From positions 682,001 through 746,000 of the forward strand of contig JASBNA010000006.1 in the NCBI GenBank assembly GCA_038087015.1: a DNA stretch of 64,000 bases, given 5' to 3'. Within the stretch, counting starts at the first letter, position 1. Every line of letters begins with the position of its first letter. The translations under genes and the position numbers were made by a program. Positions 35,826 to 46,346 of this stretch are shown piece after piece. The DNA comes from Cerrena zonata. Taxonomy: Eukaryota > Basidiomycota > Agaricomycetes > Polyporales > Cerrenaceae. The notes beneath the pieces are model-generated. The model was not told where the DNA came from and ran no database searches. It saw nothing but the letters and a program-made list of their open reading frames with translations.

Positions 35826-38090
35826 ATGCCTGAGTATAGGGAAGCTCTTGCATGTGCTCTTATCATTCTGTTCTGGCTAGAAAGCCTTAAAAAATGTGGT
35901 ATCAATTCCCTAACATTACTTTGGATATGGGTAGACGCTACACTTAGGGAACAGGAGACCGCTCCTGCCGGTTCCAGAGCCAAGAAAGGAATAGTTTTTA
36001 AACTCAAACCTGGTGAGAAATGTCTCAGAGGGTCTAATGGTGCTCAGAAGAATCCCTATCCACCTTCCCCTTGGTTCAATAAACATGAACCATTATCTAC
36101 TCTGGTCCTTACCAATGTCAAGTCCTCTCCTCGGTCGGTGATTCTTGATTTTGGTAAGATGTTTCTGCAGGTAAATCCTAAAATAAATCAAATGATATTC
36201 CAACTATAACACTCTCATTAGATTCAGCTTCATACTCATGTCACCTGCCAACCGTATACTCGGAAGCAATGGGATGAGGAAATAACCCAAGTTAATGTGA
36301 AGGTGAGTATACTTTCTCTATTATTAATATTATTATTCATTCAACATATATACTCTAATCAAAATAGGCCCGAGGCTTTCGAGTAGGGATGGCTCTCGAC
36401 TTTGGAGACTACATCTTGGCATTTTTAACCTTAGATAATTTGATTACTGTGAGTACAAGTGCGTAATGAATATTTTCCAAACTTATAATCAACATTAGCC
36501 TCATTGGGCTCCTTCTATTTCCGAATTACCCCTTCAACATATCGACGTATATGACAACTTCCAGGGTTTTCTGGAGGGAGTCGGTACTTGGATGATATCA
36601 CGCTCCAAGACTGCTCGTAAGGGTTTGGCAGTCAACGTTATGAGAATAGGAGATGCATCCAAAGTTTTCGGTGGTCTAGGGGTATACTCTATCAATGAAG
36701 TTTTCTTCCTTGCAGGTAATACTTGCTCTTTACTCTGACAAGTTTTAATCTTTAACTTGTGGTCACAGGTCTTTCTCCGTTTCTATCTGAATATGAGGTC
36801 TTCACATCTCTGTCACGAGTTGCACGGCTTTGCGAAGCATTTTGGGTCTTTGCTCATAAAGCACATACAGAATTAAGGTATTGTCCTCCTAATCCTTCTG
36901 TCCCATTATTATTCAAAATCATCCTTTAACCATTATCAGAGCTTTACTACTACCCCATATTCATGGGTTCATACTTGCTGTCACTCCCCAACAAAGTGAT
37001 TTGGGCTCCGAAAACTTTGGAATAGCTAACGCCCATACTTCTATTCGTCAAGTACTGGACCCACGCCTTCAAGGCACATTACAGCATCGCTGGATGGCTA
37101 AGCATAATAATATCAAACCTGAAATCGCTTGGCGACAATTCCGCGACAGATGGGCCCTGGTTTTGAAGAACTCTTCGAGCAAGGTCTTCAGGCTCAGCTT
37201 TATAACCCTGCTAACAAACTACAAGCGTAACCAACCTTATATTCTCATATTATTAACTGTTACTTATTACTCATTCTTTGATATAGATTGATATTCCGTT
37301 GGCTTGCTATTCCTTTTATCCAAAGGGAGGTAGATTCATATGTTTTCTAGCATAACAATACTGCTAGGCATGCAGATAAGCATAAGATTCTTCCTCATGG
37401 AATTGCAGACATAATTTTCGCCAAACCGGAGAAGTACAATGCTGTCGATTTCAAGGTATTTGACCCGATCATATTTGTTTGTGAAATATTAATTTTTTAT
37501 TCAAATTAAATACTAGATCAGAGTGCCTGAAGACATACTCGCAGATGCTGAAACTCAGTGGGCCCCTCCTGACCACCCAGTATTTCAACTAGTCCCTCCC
37601 GATTTTGAGACTTTTGTTACCTTGGTATATGAAACCCATGGTCGACCTGTGGTTCAAATGGAAACCTTTTGGGATATTTACACCAGGATTTTACAGACTG
37701 CTGAATATGTTATAGAAGCAGAGCCAAATGTTGCTCAGAGCCTTAACAGAATTTTAGATGCTCATGCCGAGGCTATGGAGTTTGGGGAAAACCAGGGAAT
37801 CCCTATTATCACTCATGTCCAAGAAGCCGAGTTTGGTCTCAATGGATTACCTGCTTTACAAGAGGTTGAAGATGTAATTGCCCATGAGCAGCTAGAAGGT
37901 AATGTGTATCTATCTTTCTCTTTCAATTGAATTTAATTGAATTTATGTTGTTTTAGAGGTCAACATTCATGATCTTCCTATCAACCAAGAACTACAAGGG
38001 ATTGAGGAAGAGGAAGAGGATGATGCTCCTTTGCAGCCAGATTATGTAGCAGATTTTACTGATGAGGAAGAAGTAGATGAGTTGTATTGA
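35826..38090 (+). pseudogene. Broken integrase-core transposase-like gene with unrelated N-terminal half
   Basis: Spliced exons encode about 600 residues. The second half matches my knowledge of Agaricomycete integrase-core transposases: SDLGSENFGIANAH (second catalytic Asp), HNNIKPEIAWRQFRDRW (catalytic Glu), PGFEELFEQGLQ, FRWLAIPFIQREVDSYV, HADKHKILPHG and DHPVFQLVPPDF. Two lesions are visible: the frame changes near 37154-37159, between RDRW and PGFEE, and an in-frame TAG follows DSYVF at 37348-37350. The N-terminal half (for example GTWMISRSKTARKGLAVNVM) lacks the usual first-Asp block and is unrecognised, so the frame may be a chimera. The acidic C-terminus ends EEEVDELY before TGA at 38088-38090. 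Introns of 45-70 nt have good GT/AG ends. The gene is probably not functional as sequenced. Confidence 0.7.
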
Positions 38091-38509
38091 ACCATGAATG
38101 TTTACTTGCCTTGAACGCTTTGAACACGATGAGTCATATCCAATTAGTAAGAAGTCAGAAAATATGCTATTAAATACTTATTCAACTTTCTATCTATGTA
38201 GATATGGGGGATATCATATTTCTATCTTATATATTGCTCTTGCTTATAATCCAACCCAATGTGACATTGGTTTTACTTAGACTTTAACGCCCCAGTCTGA
38301 ACTGGCAAACTACGTCTGGCTGGTGGTTTGAACTAGCTTGTAGATGAGTCAATGAGTTTTAGTAAGCAACTTTTTGACATGTAATAATATTTATTCAATT
38401 TTTTACATATACAGGCATGAGGGATATCAAATTATTACTTCACACAGTACTCTTGCTAATATGGTACATCACTTTGACTGTGAATTTGCTTAGACTTTTA
38501 CGCCCCAGT
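38084..38509 (+). repeat. 213-bp tandem duplication carrying the element's right end
   Basis: Unit 1 (38084-38296) ends with the right terminal repeat plus AGT; unit 2 (38297-38509) ends with a diverged copy (CTTAGACTTTTACGCCCC) plus AGT. A constant 213-bp offset links GGGATATCA at 38208 and 38421, TTATTCAA at 38178 and 38391, and the two terminal repeats. The units are clearly diverged, so the duplication is old. Confidence 0.75.
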
Positions 38510-39283
38510 TGTACTCCTTCACTCAGGCGCCAACACGGTCAATGAATCCCACCCTCCACAGTACTGCACTACCCATAATGGGATATGTCCCATTCACAAT
38601 GGTATCTAAACTTGGATCCGAACGATATCCTGTGACCCGAAAATTGGTGAAGGTCGAAGGAATAACATGTAAAAACCAGCCTGAGGTGTCTGAACGACTT
38701 ATTACTTGTCTTCGATCAGCCACATCATTGCTCTTCCCATTTGCTTGGGTCTTAATGACATCTCATCAGCGAAAACAGCCCATACAACAGAACCAAAGAT
38801 TGATTATCCTGATCGATACTTCCTTGCACCATAATTGTTGTCACGGTGTGAAAGGTACTATGGGTGATAACAAGGCATACTTGCCCAGCTTAGGTGTACA
38901 ATCGAAGGTTACCTGATGGCTGCACTCAATACAATGCTACGTATACAGCGTGCCGAGTTGAAGACACTGCATATGTAATGATTTTCGAGACCACTTGAAC
39001 TCGAATTCGAATTGCCAGGCGATTAGACGCCATAAATGACGTTGAATTTGATTTCGCGATAGTTTTTCCGAGTCGTCCGGCCACCACCGAATCTACTACA
39101 TCTCTGGCAAACAAATTCCAACAAACAGCAACTTCCTACTGACAAGGTCACTACAATTAAAAGAGCGATATTTTATACTCTACCCTAATCTCATAACACA
39201 ATTCGGTCATCCTCCGTAGCCTGAGCGACCCTCTGCTGGCGTTTAGTAGCATCCAGCTGACAGTTTACTCGATGTCTACGCGT
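38510..39283. other. Region with no convincing gene
   Basis: A 135-codon open frame on the plus strand (38509-38916) and a 66-codon frame on the minus strand show no known motif. The minus-strand stretch reads somewhat protein-like (TFTNFRVTGYRSDPS) and could be a gene relic, but it is interrupted by stops on either side. Confidence 0.3.
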
Positions 39284-40051
39284 TCATTCATCCGGAGGGA
39301 TGTATTGAAGCTTCCAACGCCCTTTCTTCTGCTCTTCCTCTAGTGCCCGAGCAGCCTCGCTGTCGTCAGGTCCATCTCCAAGCTCCTCTTCCCTCTGGTC
39401 TACATCCCCTTCAACGTCCTCTTCGATGTGGCTCTGATGGCCATTCGCTATAGCTTCTTGGTCCGGCTCGCTAATATGCTCATCCCGTGCATGTTCAATG
39501 CTACCGTCATTTTCTAGACCTGTGGCGACTGGATGTTCGACACTTCTCCAGGATGCATGATTACGTTCGGTTCCCCAAATGTTTCCACCCCTAAACAAAG
39601 GGACCTTGTACTTCCGCTCGCCGGGAATTTCTCGTGTAGGGATGCAGCAACAGCAGCAGCAACAGTGGGGACAACACAGATCGCAAGGATTCATATTGTG
39701 TATTGCTGCGACCTGTGAGTGATGGTGTTGGGTCAGTCCAATAGTATATGGCTCATAGTGAAATACGACCAAACTCTCACTGGATGCGATTGTACAAAAC
39801 TCAGGCCTCCACCTATATGTCTGTTGTACGGCATCATACACCTGGTCCAAAAAGATACCTTAAATAATGGTCTTTATTATCGAGGATATACTTACTTTGT
39901 GTAGGATGGGCTCGATAACCAAAATATTACCATCCTTTGCCTTACCCCATCCTCTTTTTATATGTAAAGCGAACAGTGACAGGATGTATTCACCTGCTTC
40001 CGAGTTGAAGTCTTGGAAGGACCGGACTTTCAGTAGTCGAGTGCGCCGCAC
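39284..40051 (-). CDS. Uncharacterised protein with a cysteine string and acidic C-terminus
   Basis: No named family recognised. The first visible exon (to about 39899) reads RTRLLKVRSFQDFNSEAGEY and ends EPILHK at a GTAAGT donor. After an intron of about 45 nt the frame continues VYDAVQQTYRWRPEF and then NMNPCDLCCPHCCCCCCCIP, with seven consecutive cysteines encoded by TGC/TGT codons. Cysteine clusters of this kind are often palmitoylated and anchor proteins to membranes. A KYKVPLFRGGNIWG block and a Glu/Asp-rich tail follow, ending WKLQYIPPDE. The start is unresolved: the first exon is preceded in frame by TAG, so an upstream exon or a non-obvious start must exist, and the left-hand intron between FCTIAS and the Cys string is also possible. 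Confidence 0.5.
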
Positions 40052-40559
40052 ATTTTTCTATCTCCTTTCGAACGCAGGCATGATGACTTTCGCTTCCTGA
40101 CTTGAGAACCGCTGATGACCAACTATCAGTTAGGAATGACCCTAAACCTTGACCGTCATAACAGTATATTACGATTTCTTTTCACTAACTAACCATTTTC
40201 TCCAGATATGTACATGGCAATGTCTATTTAGCTCCCCAACGGTGTTATTGGCATTCTGAACGAGGGCAGGATATCCCGATCGGATTATACTCCCGGCATC
40301 GGACAATACTATCATGTAAAACAAGGCATAGAAAGTGAGGGATGTTCACCTCTCACGCTAACCTATATCTCCGGAAATGCTATAACCTATCCCATTATGA
40401 ATGTAAGTCTGACTTCCATGATAGCCTGACTCGCGGTCTGCTGATGATGTCCTGTCATCCCGTCTGTCAAAGGATGGTCATGACCTCACTGGTAGGGCCC
40501 ACATATAAGGAGGATCAACACGACGGGTATAGTAGACTTCATCTATACTCCGAGTCAAA
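40052..40559. promoter_or_regulatory. Divergent region with TATA-like box for the dehydrogenase gene
   Basis: TATAAGG at 40504-40510 is about 50 bp upstream of the ATG at 40560. The left part probably contains the unresolved 5' end of the cysteine-string gene. No other gene seen. Confidence 0.4.
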
Positions 40560-41948
40560 ATGGCTGACCTGAACCTCAAGCAATCTCATACTAATAGTCT
40601 CCACGACTTGCGTGGAGTCGTTGCCGTAGTCACAGGCGGTGCCTCGGTGAGTCCTTGACTATGTGGTGTATTTGAGTTAATTCAAGTTAGGATTCTTACT
40701 TACTTAGGGTATCGGCAATATGATTACAACGGCCTTACTCTCAAATGGGGCGACAGGTACTAATTTAAGTCGTGTTCAACTTTGGTTCGATGGCCTCATA
40801 TTCTCCTCGCAGTGTTTATAATCGACAGAAACGAGGATCTACTCAACAGGTGGTTTCTTTTCAATCATTCCATAGTCATTATTCCATTACTCACTTAATA
40901 TTATGTCGATTAGTGTGACGACGTCTTACAATGACGCTATTAGACAAGGAGGGCTACCTGGCCGTATTATCGGTCTCGCTGGTGATGTAGGCAAAAAGGT
41001 GATCACGTTACATATCCTGGCGTAACAGCCACATACTAATAATCATACCAGACCGAAGCAAAGCGGCTCGCCGATGAAGTCGGGAAACACACTCCCTATG
41101 TCACGGTCCTTTTTAATAATGCTGGGTACGTGATCATCTTGTCTACTTGGTTCTCTCACACGCTCACACTAATATTTATATTCATCATCAGAATAGCTGA
41201 TGGTAGCTTCACACCGCCGACCTCCAACAGCGCCGCAGACTTCGTTGATGCATTCTTCAATAAAGTTTCTGAGGAGGCGTTTGATAGGGTTTTGCGAGTG
41301 AATGCATTTGGTCCTTATTGGCTTACTTTCGCTTTCCTTCCGTTACTTGAAAAATGGAAAGAGAATGGTTATGGCGAGGAAGGTCGGAAATTCCCTCCTC
41401 AAGTCATCATGACAAGTAGTATGAATGGTTGGACAAAGGTAGGTATACAGCGACTCGAAATTGAACGACGCGACCTTTTGCTGACCTGGCTAACGGCCGT
41501 GACATCCAGGACTCTAGTACATCAGGGTATAGTTATCCTTACATGTTCTCAAAGTACGCCATCGGGAATGCCACCGCCACAATTGCCCGAGATCTGTTGC
41601 CTTTGGGTATTCGAGTGAATGGCATAGCGCCTGGTCTTTTTGTAACAGGATTATCCACTGGATCGAGCGACGCCCTTGGCCAATCCCATGGCCCTGATCA
41701 AGCCCAGTTCCCACTCCAGATACCAGTTTCCCAGTTACCGGTAGAATTGGGAGGACCTCAAAATGCCGGGGGGTCTAGGAGGGATATCGCCTCTTTGGTT
41801 TTGTTCCTCATAAGTAATTGGTATGTCAATGGGGAGACGATCTTGATTGACGGCGGGGTAAGTTGTTTTGAAGGTTATTTTTTAATATGCGGTGGGATTG
41901 AGCTGATTGATTGTGTAGAGTTTTCTCATGCATCCTTCATCCTATTAA
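40560..41948 (+). CDS. Short-chain dehydrogenase/reductase (classical SDR)
   Basis: This is an NAD(P)-dependent oxidoreductase with a Rossmann fold; its substrate cannot be told. The start MADLNLKQSHTNSLHDLRGV leads into VVAVVTGGASGIGN, the TGxxxGIG cofactor motif, which is split by an intron after GGAS. Then VFIIDRNEDL, LFNNAGIADG (NNAG motif), RVNAFGPYWLTFAFLPLLEK, VIMTSSMNG, and YPYMFSKYAIGN with the catalytic YxxxK. The sequence IRVNGIAPGLFVTGL is the usual post-catalytic PG motif. The final exon after GGG reads SFLMHPSSY and TAA (41946-41948). Seven or so short introns. The order of motifs is complete, so activity is likely. A fungal sugar- or secondary-metabolite-related SDR is possible, but there is no cluster of biosynthetic genes nearby. 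Confidence 0.88.
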
Positions 41949-42262
41949 AGGGCCAACGACGTCGTAAACTCCCGGTAGTGGTTCCGTAAACATAAACAAT
42001 ACCGATTGACAGTATACTACCATGTATGATACTGAAACATCGCAACTACAACTGACGAAAAGTACAAGTGTGAGAAAAGCATAAGGCGAAGGATTGTCCA
42101 GTATCTCTGCCCCCCATCCAACATAAAGAAATAAGCATGGAAAAATAAACGACCAACGTTAATCTACACGAACAGTCAAGTACTAGTACTAGTAAGTTCG
42201 ACCTCCATATAAGGATGATCACTACCAACGTGGCCTACCGAGCTGGGCACAAAATAAATCGA

Positions 42263-43704
42263 CTACTGAACCAATTGGCCCGATCCTAGGTCAAAAGTCA
42301 AATTCGAACTCATGTTAGAGAGGTCTCGATGTATAAAACCCCAAGGGTTTAGAAAACAGGCTCTGAGATATCGTAGCATTTTATAAGCCTCGGCGTGTAC
42401 CGCTTCCTCCGAAAGCACGACCTGGACGATATTCCGGAAGCCTACGACAGTGCTGTCTGTGATTATGTCGGTTGCCCAATTTGTAAACCCCTTGGGGGGG
42501 CAAATATCTGAGAGGGGCGACCTGGCAGGGATGTGGAAAACAATTGATTCCAAACGGGGGAATGATCGGCCGCGGAGGATCGCTCTGACTTCCCTGAAGG
42601 GAAAACGGTTCATGTCATTCGTGGCGGCGATGTGACAGTGGAAGTGCACTTCGCGTAGGCTCGTGGTATCGACATCCGCCAAAACTTCCGCCATCCAGTC
42701 CATAGACGGTGTATCAAATACGTGTGGTGGTGAGGAAGTTGGAATTGGGATGTTTGTGAGGGTAAGGCATTCCAGCTTGGACAACTCGGATAGACATAGG
42801 TCATCGTCAATGTGGACTGGGTCCGCTGTTATGAGTTGTTAGCGGGAAGGAAAATTCGGTGAATGAGATGGATGCACGTACCATGCATTCCCATATCCCT
42901 GTGGTTGTAGTCGATGCGCAGGTGTGTGAGTGTTTCAGAAATCGCCTTTGCGAAATTTCGGAATGGGGTAGGGTCGTCGATGGTCGGATAGGGAATTTGG
43001 ACCGTTCGAAGTTGAGCCCCACCCTCTCTGTTGGTTACATGGGACATCCAGTCGACGAAATATGTGGTGAACTCGTCCCATGGACCACTGAGGTGGAGAT
43101 GTTGTAGTGTACCACAAGACATCATATATTCGTCGTCCAGTTTGGGAGAGAGATTTGAGTCTATAGTAGTGTTGCTGATGTGTAGTTTTCGTAAATTTTG
43201 AAAACGGGAAACCAAGTTTATAAGACGGTCAAAATCATCGAAGGCAACATAGGAAAGTTGAAGGGTATGAACATGCTTGTCCTGGGGAACAAACAATTTT
43301 TGAAAGCTTTCGCTGAGAATTTGGGTCAGTTCGATCTTTATCGCGCGGAGCCGCGGGAAGTAGTGAGCAAGGGGGCGATCAAGAAACAGCCCCGCTTCAA
43401 TGGAAATGTTGTTCACGTAGTGTCCAATGGCACCGAAGACGGAGGGATAGTCGACTGGGAGGCTGGGCACGAGGTATACCTCCCGATGGAGGTGTTGTCG
43501 AGCGCGGATGGTAAATCTGGAATGTGTCAGGGTGAGTGCCTTGAGTGAGTCGCGGTCATCGTCTTCAGCCAGTCGATCAACGACCGCGTCGGTGGTTTCG
43601 GCGGGAAGGCCAAGGATGCCGCTGTCGAGGTTGGGGGATGGATGGGACGCGACAGACTGTTCAACGTTGGCCGAGAAGTTGACGACGGTGGAATCCATGG
43701 GCAT
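42263..43704 (-). CDS. F-box-like / leucine-rich protein
   Basis: The start MPMDSTVVNFSANVEQSVAS is followed by an F-box-like region (GILGLPAETTDAVVDRLAED, SLKALTLTHSRFTIRARQHL), HREVYLVPSL, and irregular leucine-rich repeats (RLRAIKIELTQI, VHTLQLSYVAFDDFDRLINL, QNLRKLHISNTTID, LQHLHLSGPWDEF). One short intron (about 42831-42879) leads to the second exon, which contains SKLECLTLTNIPIP and LREVHFHCHIA and ends GSGQLVQ. About 450 residues. The design is the common Agaricomycete F-box-like adaptor; the substrate is unknown. Confidence 0.75.
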
Positions 43705-44601
43705 GGTGAGTCAACGAGTTGGTGGTTGGTGAAGGACACGAGGGCGCGATGGGGCAGGTGGTGGGTGTGGTCGCGACTGGTTGAAGTTCAAAATTTCTGT
43801 TGGCGGTGAGAAACGCGGGTCAATCTGCAATGGGGGCAATTCGCGTGGGTTTAAAATCCGATTGTGGCAGCTCGCCACTGCGTGTTTTTTTGGGTCAGAA
43901 TCTCCGCGAGGTACGAGAAGCGACGGCAAAGGGCTTGGTTGATGGGCCGGACAATGGCCCCATTGACATGACCAATATAGGATGAAAGAGAATGCCGGGG
44001 CCACTTAAATACATAAATCCCGCGGTGGTATTATAGAACATAACATCTAGTCGTAGCACACACAGTTTTAGAGGAGGGGACGAGAGGAAGAGAGTTGTGA
44101 TCAATTCTTGAATAGGAGTGTTTGACATTGTGGGTAGACGCTGATCTTTGGTCTTGTTCTGGATGTCTTCCTATGAATTACCGGCGGCGTAGACCATCAT
44201 GTGAGGTTTATACACTGGTCCTGGAACATCAACCGTAATTTTGAGTTTATACCAAAATATTGTAGTCGGTTTCTTGTAGGGACCCTAAAGGTGTTGAGCG
44301 CTCAAGATTTTATCGGATTCTCAATATCGTCAGCCGAACCATTCAGGACAAACCTGGTAACAAATTGCCTGAGAAGCACCCCACGTTTTCTGTTGCAGTT
44401 TTGATAGCACTAGCACAGGCAATAAGTTTTCGACCTCGCTAAATGCTGCGAACTCACCACATTGCCCAGCTCATGATGGGACACGTCTACGCACGCTGGG
44501 AAATAATTTGAAGCCACGAGAATAGATAGTTTGCATTAGGAGTACAGATTGCAGGGAACGTGAACATGATATATTATAGACATCTGGAAGCAAGAGAACC
44601 T
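43705..44601. other. Intergenic region, promoter of the F-box-like gene
   Basis: About 900 bp between two leftward genes. The 300 bp beside the F-box-like start is G-rich on the plus strand (C-rich on the transcribed-gene strand), as in other promoters here. No gene, repeat or RNA was recognised. Confidence 0.3.
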
Positions 44602-45300
44602 TCAACTCCGGCGAACTTTAGGCGCGGGGATGAGACCGAGTAGACCGAAGGAAAGAGAATATAAACCGGACGCTGATAAATGATATAGTATCATGAGCAT
44701 GGTGAAGACGTCGATGATATAAAGACGATACAACGCACCTCCAATAACCCCCCATATATATCCAAGATTAGACCAACGACCGAGAACATAAGCCAATATT
44801 GACCACCCGAGCAGGATAGAAGTGGTTAGAAGCTAGAAGCGATGAGTTATGACGTAATTCAATGTTAGGGCAATAAGAACTTCCGCATAGCGAGCTAAGG
44901 ACTGACCGGAATAACTGTCGATAATACCCCGGACTGCCTCCAATGTCGATACTATGGACAACATTGAGTTTGCATCCATATTGCTCGCAAGTGAATGTAC
45001 ATACGTTCGGCTGCTCCCCTCTAATTAGAGGGAATGCAAGAATATACAGGAAAAGGCCGAGAGTGACAGCGGACAGGGCTAACGAGAGCAGTACAAGTGT
45101 CCTAGTAGGAACATTTATGTAAATGGGGATAGATTGTACGTTGTGGATACGCACACTCACCCTGCTAAGCCTTGCTCTTCATGGTAAACCCGTAGGAATT
45201 CGTTATGACTGCCCAGGTAGAATGTGACCAAACCTCCAGGAAGAATGAACTTCAATTGTCGAAGAGTATGGCGGGACAAGGATGCAAGAATAGAGGACAT
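44602..45300 (-). CDS. Small polytopic membrane protein, about 170 residues
   Basis: No named family recognised. Four exons joined by introns of about 50-60 nt give MSSILASLSRHTLRQLKFIL..., ending in a basic tail (PAPKVRRS) before TGA at 44602-44604. Hydrophobic segments are LVLLSLALSAVTLGLFLYIL, VLSTVIPLLTTSILLGWSIL and IIDVFTMLMILYHLSASGLY, with a weaker one near LGYIWGVIGGALY, so three or four membrane spans. The splice joining YRHWRQSGVLSTVIP to LLTTS keeps both the frame and the membrane span, which supports the model. It could be a fungal lineage-specific membrane protein expressed near the cell surface; nothing in the sequence gives a function. Confidence 0.5.
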
Positions 45301-46346
45301 GTCAAACGAGCCCGAAAAAGGCACCCAGAGGTTCGTTTCGGAGTTGAAATGACAAATGCGTAGCAGGGCCTAAGCAGGCACTACACTTCACAGTAGATGC
45401 CGGCGGGGTATTCTCGTCAGAACACCTTTCCCGGAGAAAGCGGAGTTCTTGGAATAGTAGTTGATAGACGGGAGCTTGAGGATTGTAAGGTACAGCAGAT
45501 GTACAGGCCGCAGAGGTGTGGTATGCGAATGCAAGTTTGCCAGGCAAACCCAAGCTGAGTGCGATTTTCACATGACAGGCTCGATCGGGGTTATCGGTCA
45601 CTAGAGCCGCCGAAGTTGATACATCATGACCTGCGAGCCAAACTTTCTGTTCTTCTCTTACAGTCTTACTAACTCTTACATGTCATATATATTCGTCAGT
45701 TATATTTGCCCTTCCAAAGGCCTCATCCGCAAAGTTGATTATTCAAGCAACATGGTCGTCAGACCGTCAAGTTCGACGTGTTACTGCACTGATGCCAAAT
45801 ACGTAGTAATGCCATCAACGACTCGGGCCCGTTTATATCTTGTCTACCTTGTCATGGTGCCAGCGCCGCAACTGGGGTTAACTAGCTAAATTGTTACTTA
45901 CAGCCAACTTATGTAGCCCGGTAGCAAAGTGGACATCATCATCATCATGACGAGAGAGTTACGGTTAATCAAATTATAGGTGAATCAGGATATCAATGAT
46001 GAATCATGAATGCCTTCATAAATCATCATATACTCTGTGCAGGTGCTTGAAGAATTCTGTGCTACAACATCAACCCAACTGCTCAGCCAATCAAAAAGCC
46101 CGCCGAGAGGTAGTGTCCGAAGAAGGCAAGTTGATTGCCGGATTTGGACAGGCGATGCTACTTCTATCTTACTTCCTCGCAAGTCGAAGGTTGCATTTCG
46201 GAGACCCAGAGATGTGGGTCGTCGTCCTGGACATATAAAGCCAGACGTTCAACATCGTCTACCCCAAGACCACCTCTCCCCCCGACCCCCACCATCCCCG
46301 CCGAGTTCAACAACCCCCGCACACTGCACATCGCTGGTCTTCGCTG
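45301..46346. promoter_or_regulatory. Divergent intergenic region with TATA box
   Basis: About 1 kb between two divergent genes. TATAAAG at 46234-46240 is about 107 bp upstream of the ATG at 46347, and a (CAT)5 run lies at 45934-45948. A 99-codon minus-strand frame (45302-45601) ends two bases before the start of the small membrane protein but has no recognised domain. Confidence 0.4.

Larger units (their letters stand above)
35577..38293 (+). mobile_element. 2.7-kb DNA transposon with 18-bp terminal inverted repeats
   Basis: The left end GGGGTGTTAAAGTCTAAG (35577-35594) and the right end CTTAGACTTTAACGCCCC (38276-38293) are inverted copies that match at 17 of 18 positions. AGT flanks both sides (35574-35576 and 38294-38296), a candidate 3-bp target-site duplication. 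The interior is visibly more A/T-rich than neighbouring genes and contains one spliced, broken integrase-type gene (35826-38090). I cannot assign the element to a named superfamily; the ends are not CACTA. A second copy of the right end occurs at 38489-38506 within a tandem duplication. Confidence 0.75.

Noticed and set aside
37330..37350. GTAGATTC...TTTCTAG as a 21-nt intron removing the stop codon
   Set aside because: It would keep the frame, but 21 nt is too short for spliceosomal introns of fungi; a nonsense mutation is more likely.
38509..38916. 135-codon open frame after the transposon
   Set aside because: No known motif, no splice signals and composition not clearly coding; possibly a gene relic.
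45302..45601. 99-codon minus-strand frame just upstream of the small membrane protein
   Set aside because: Its stop lies two bases before the membrane protein's ATG. It has no domain, and the two Cys pairs it contains are not spaced like a known finger.
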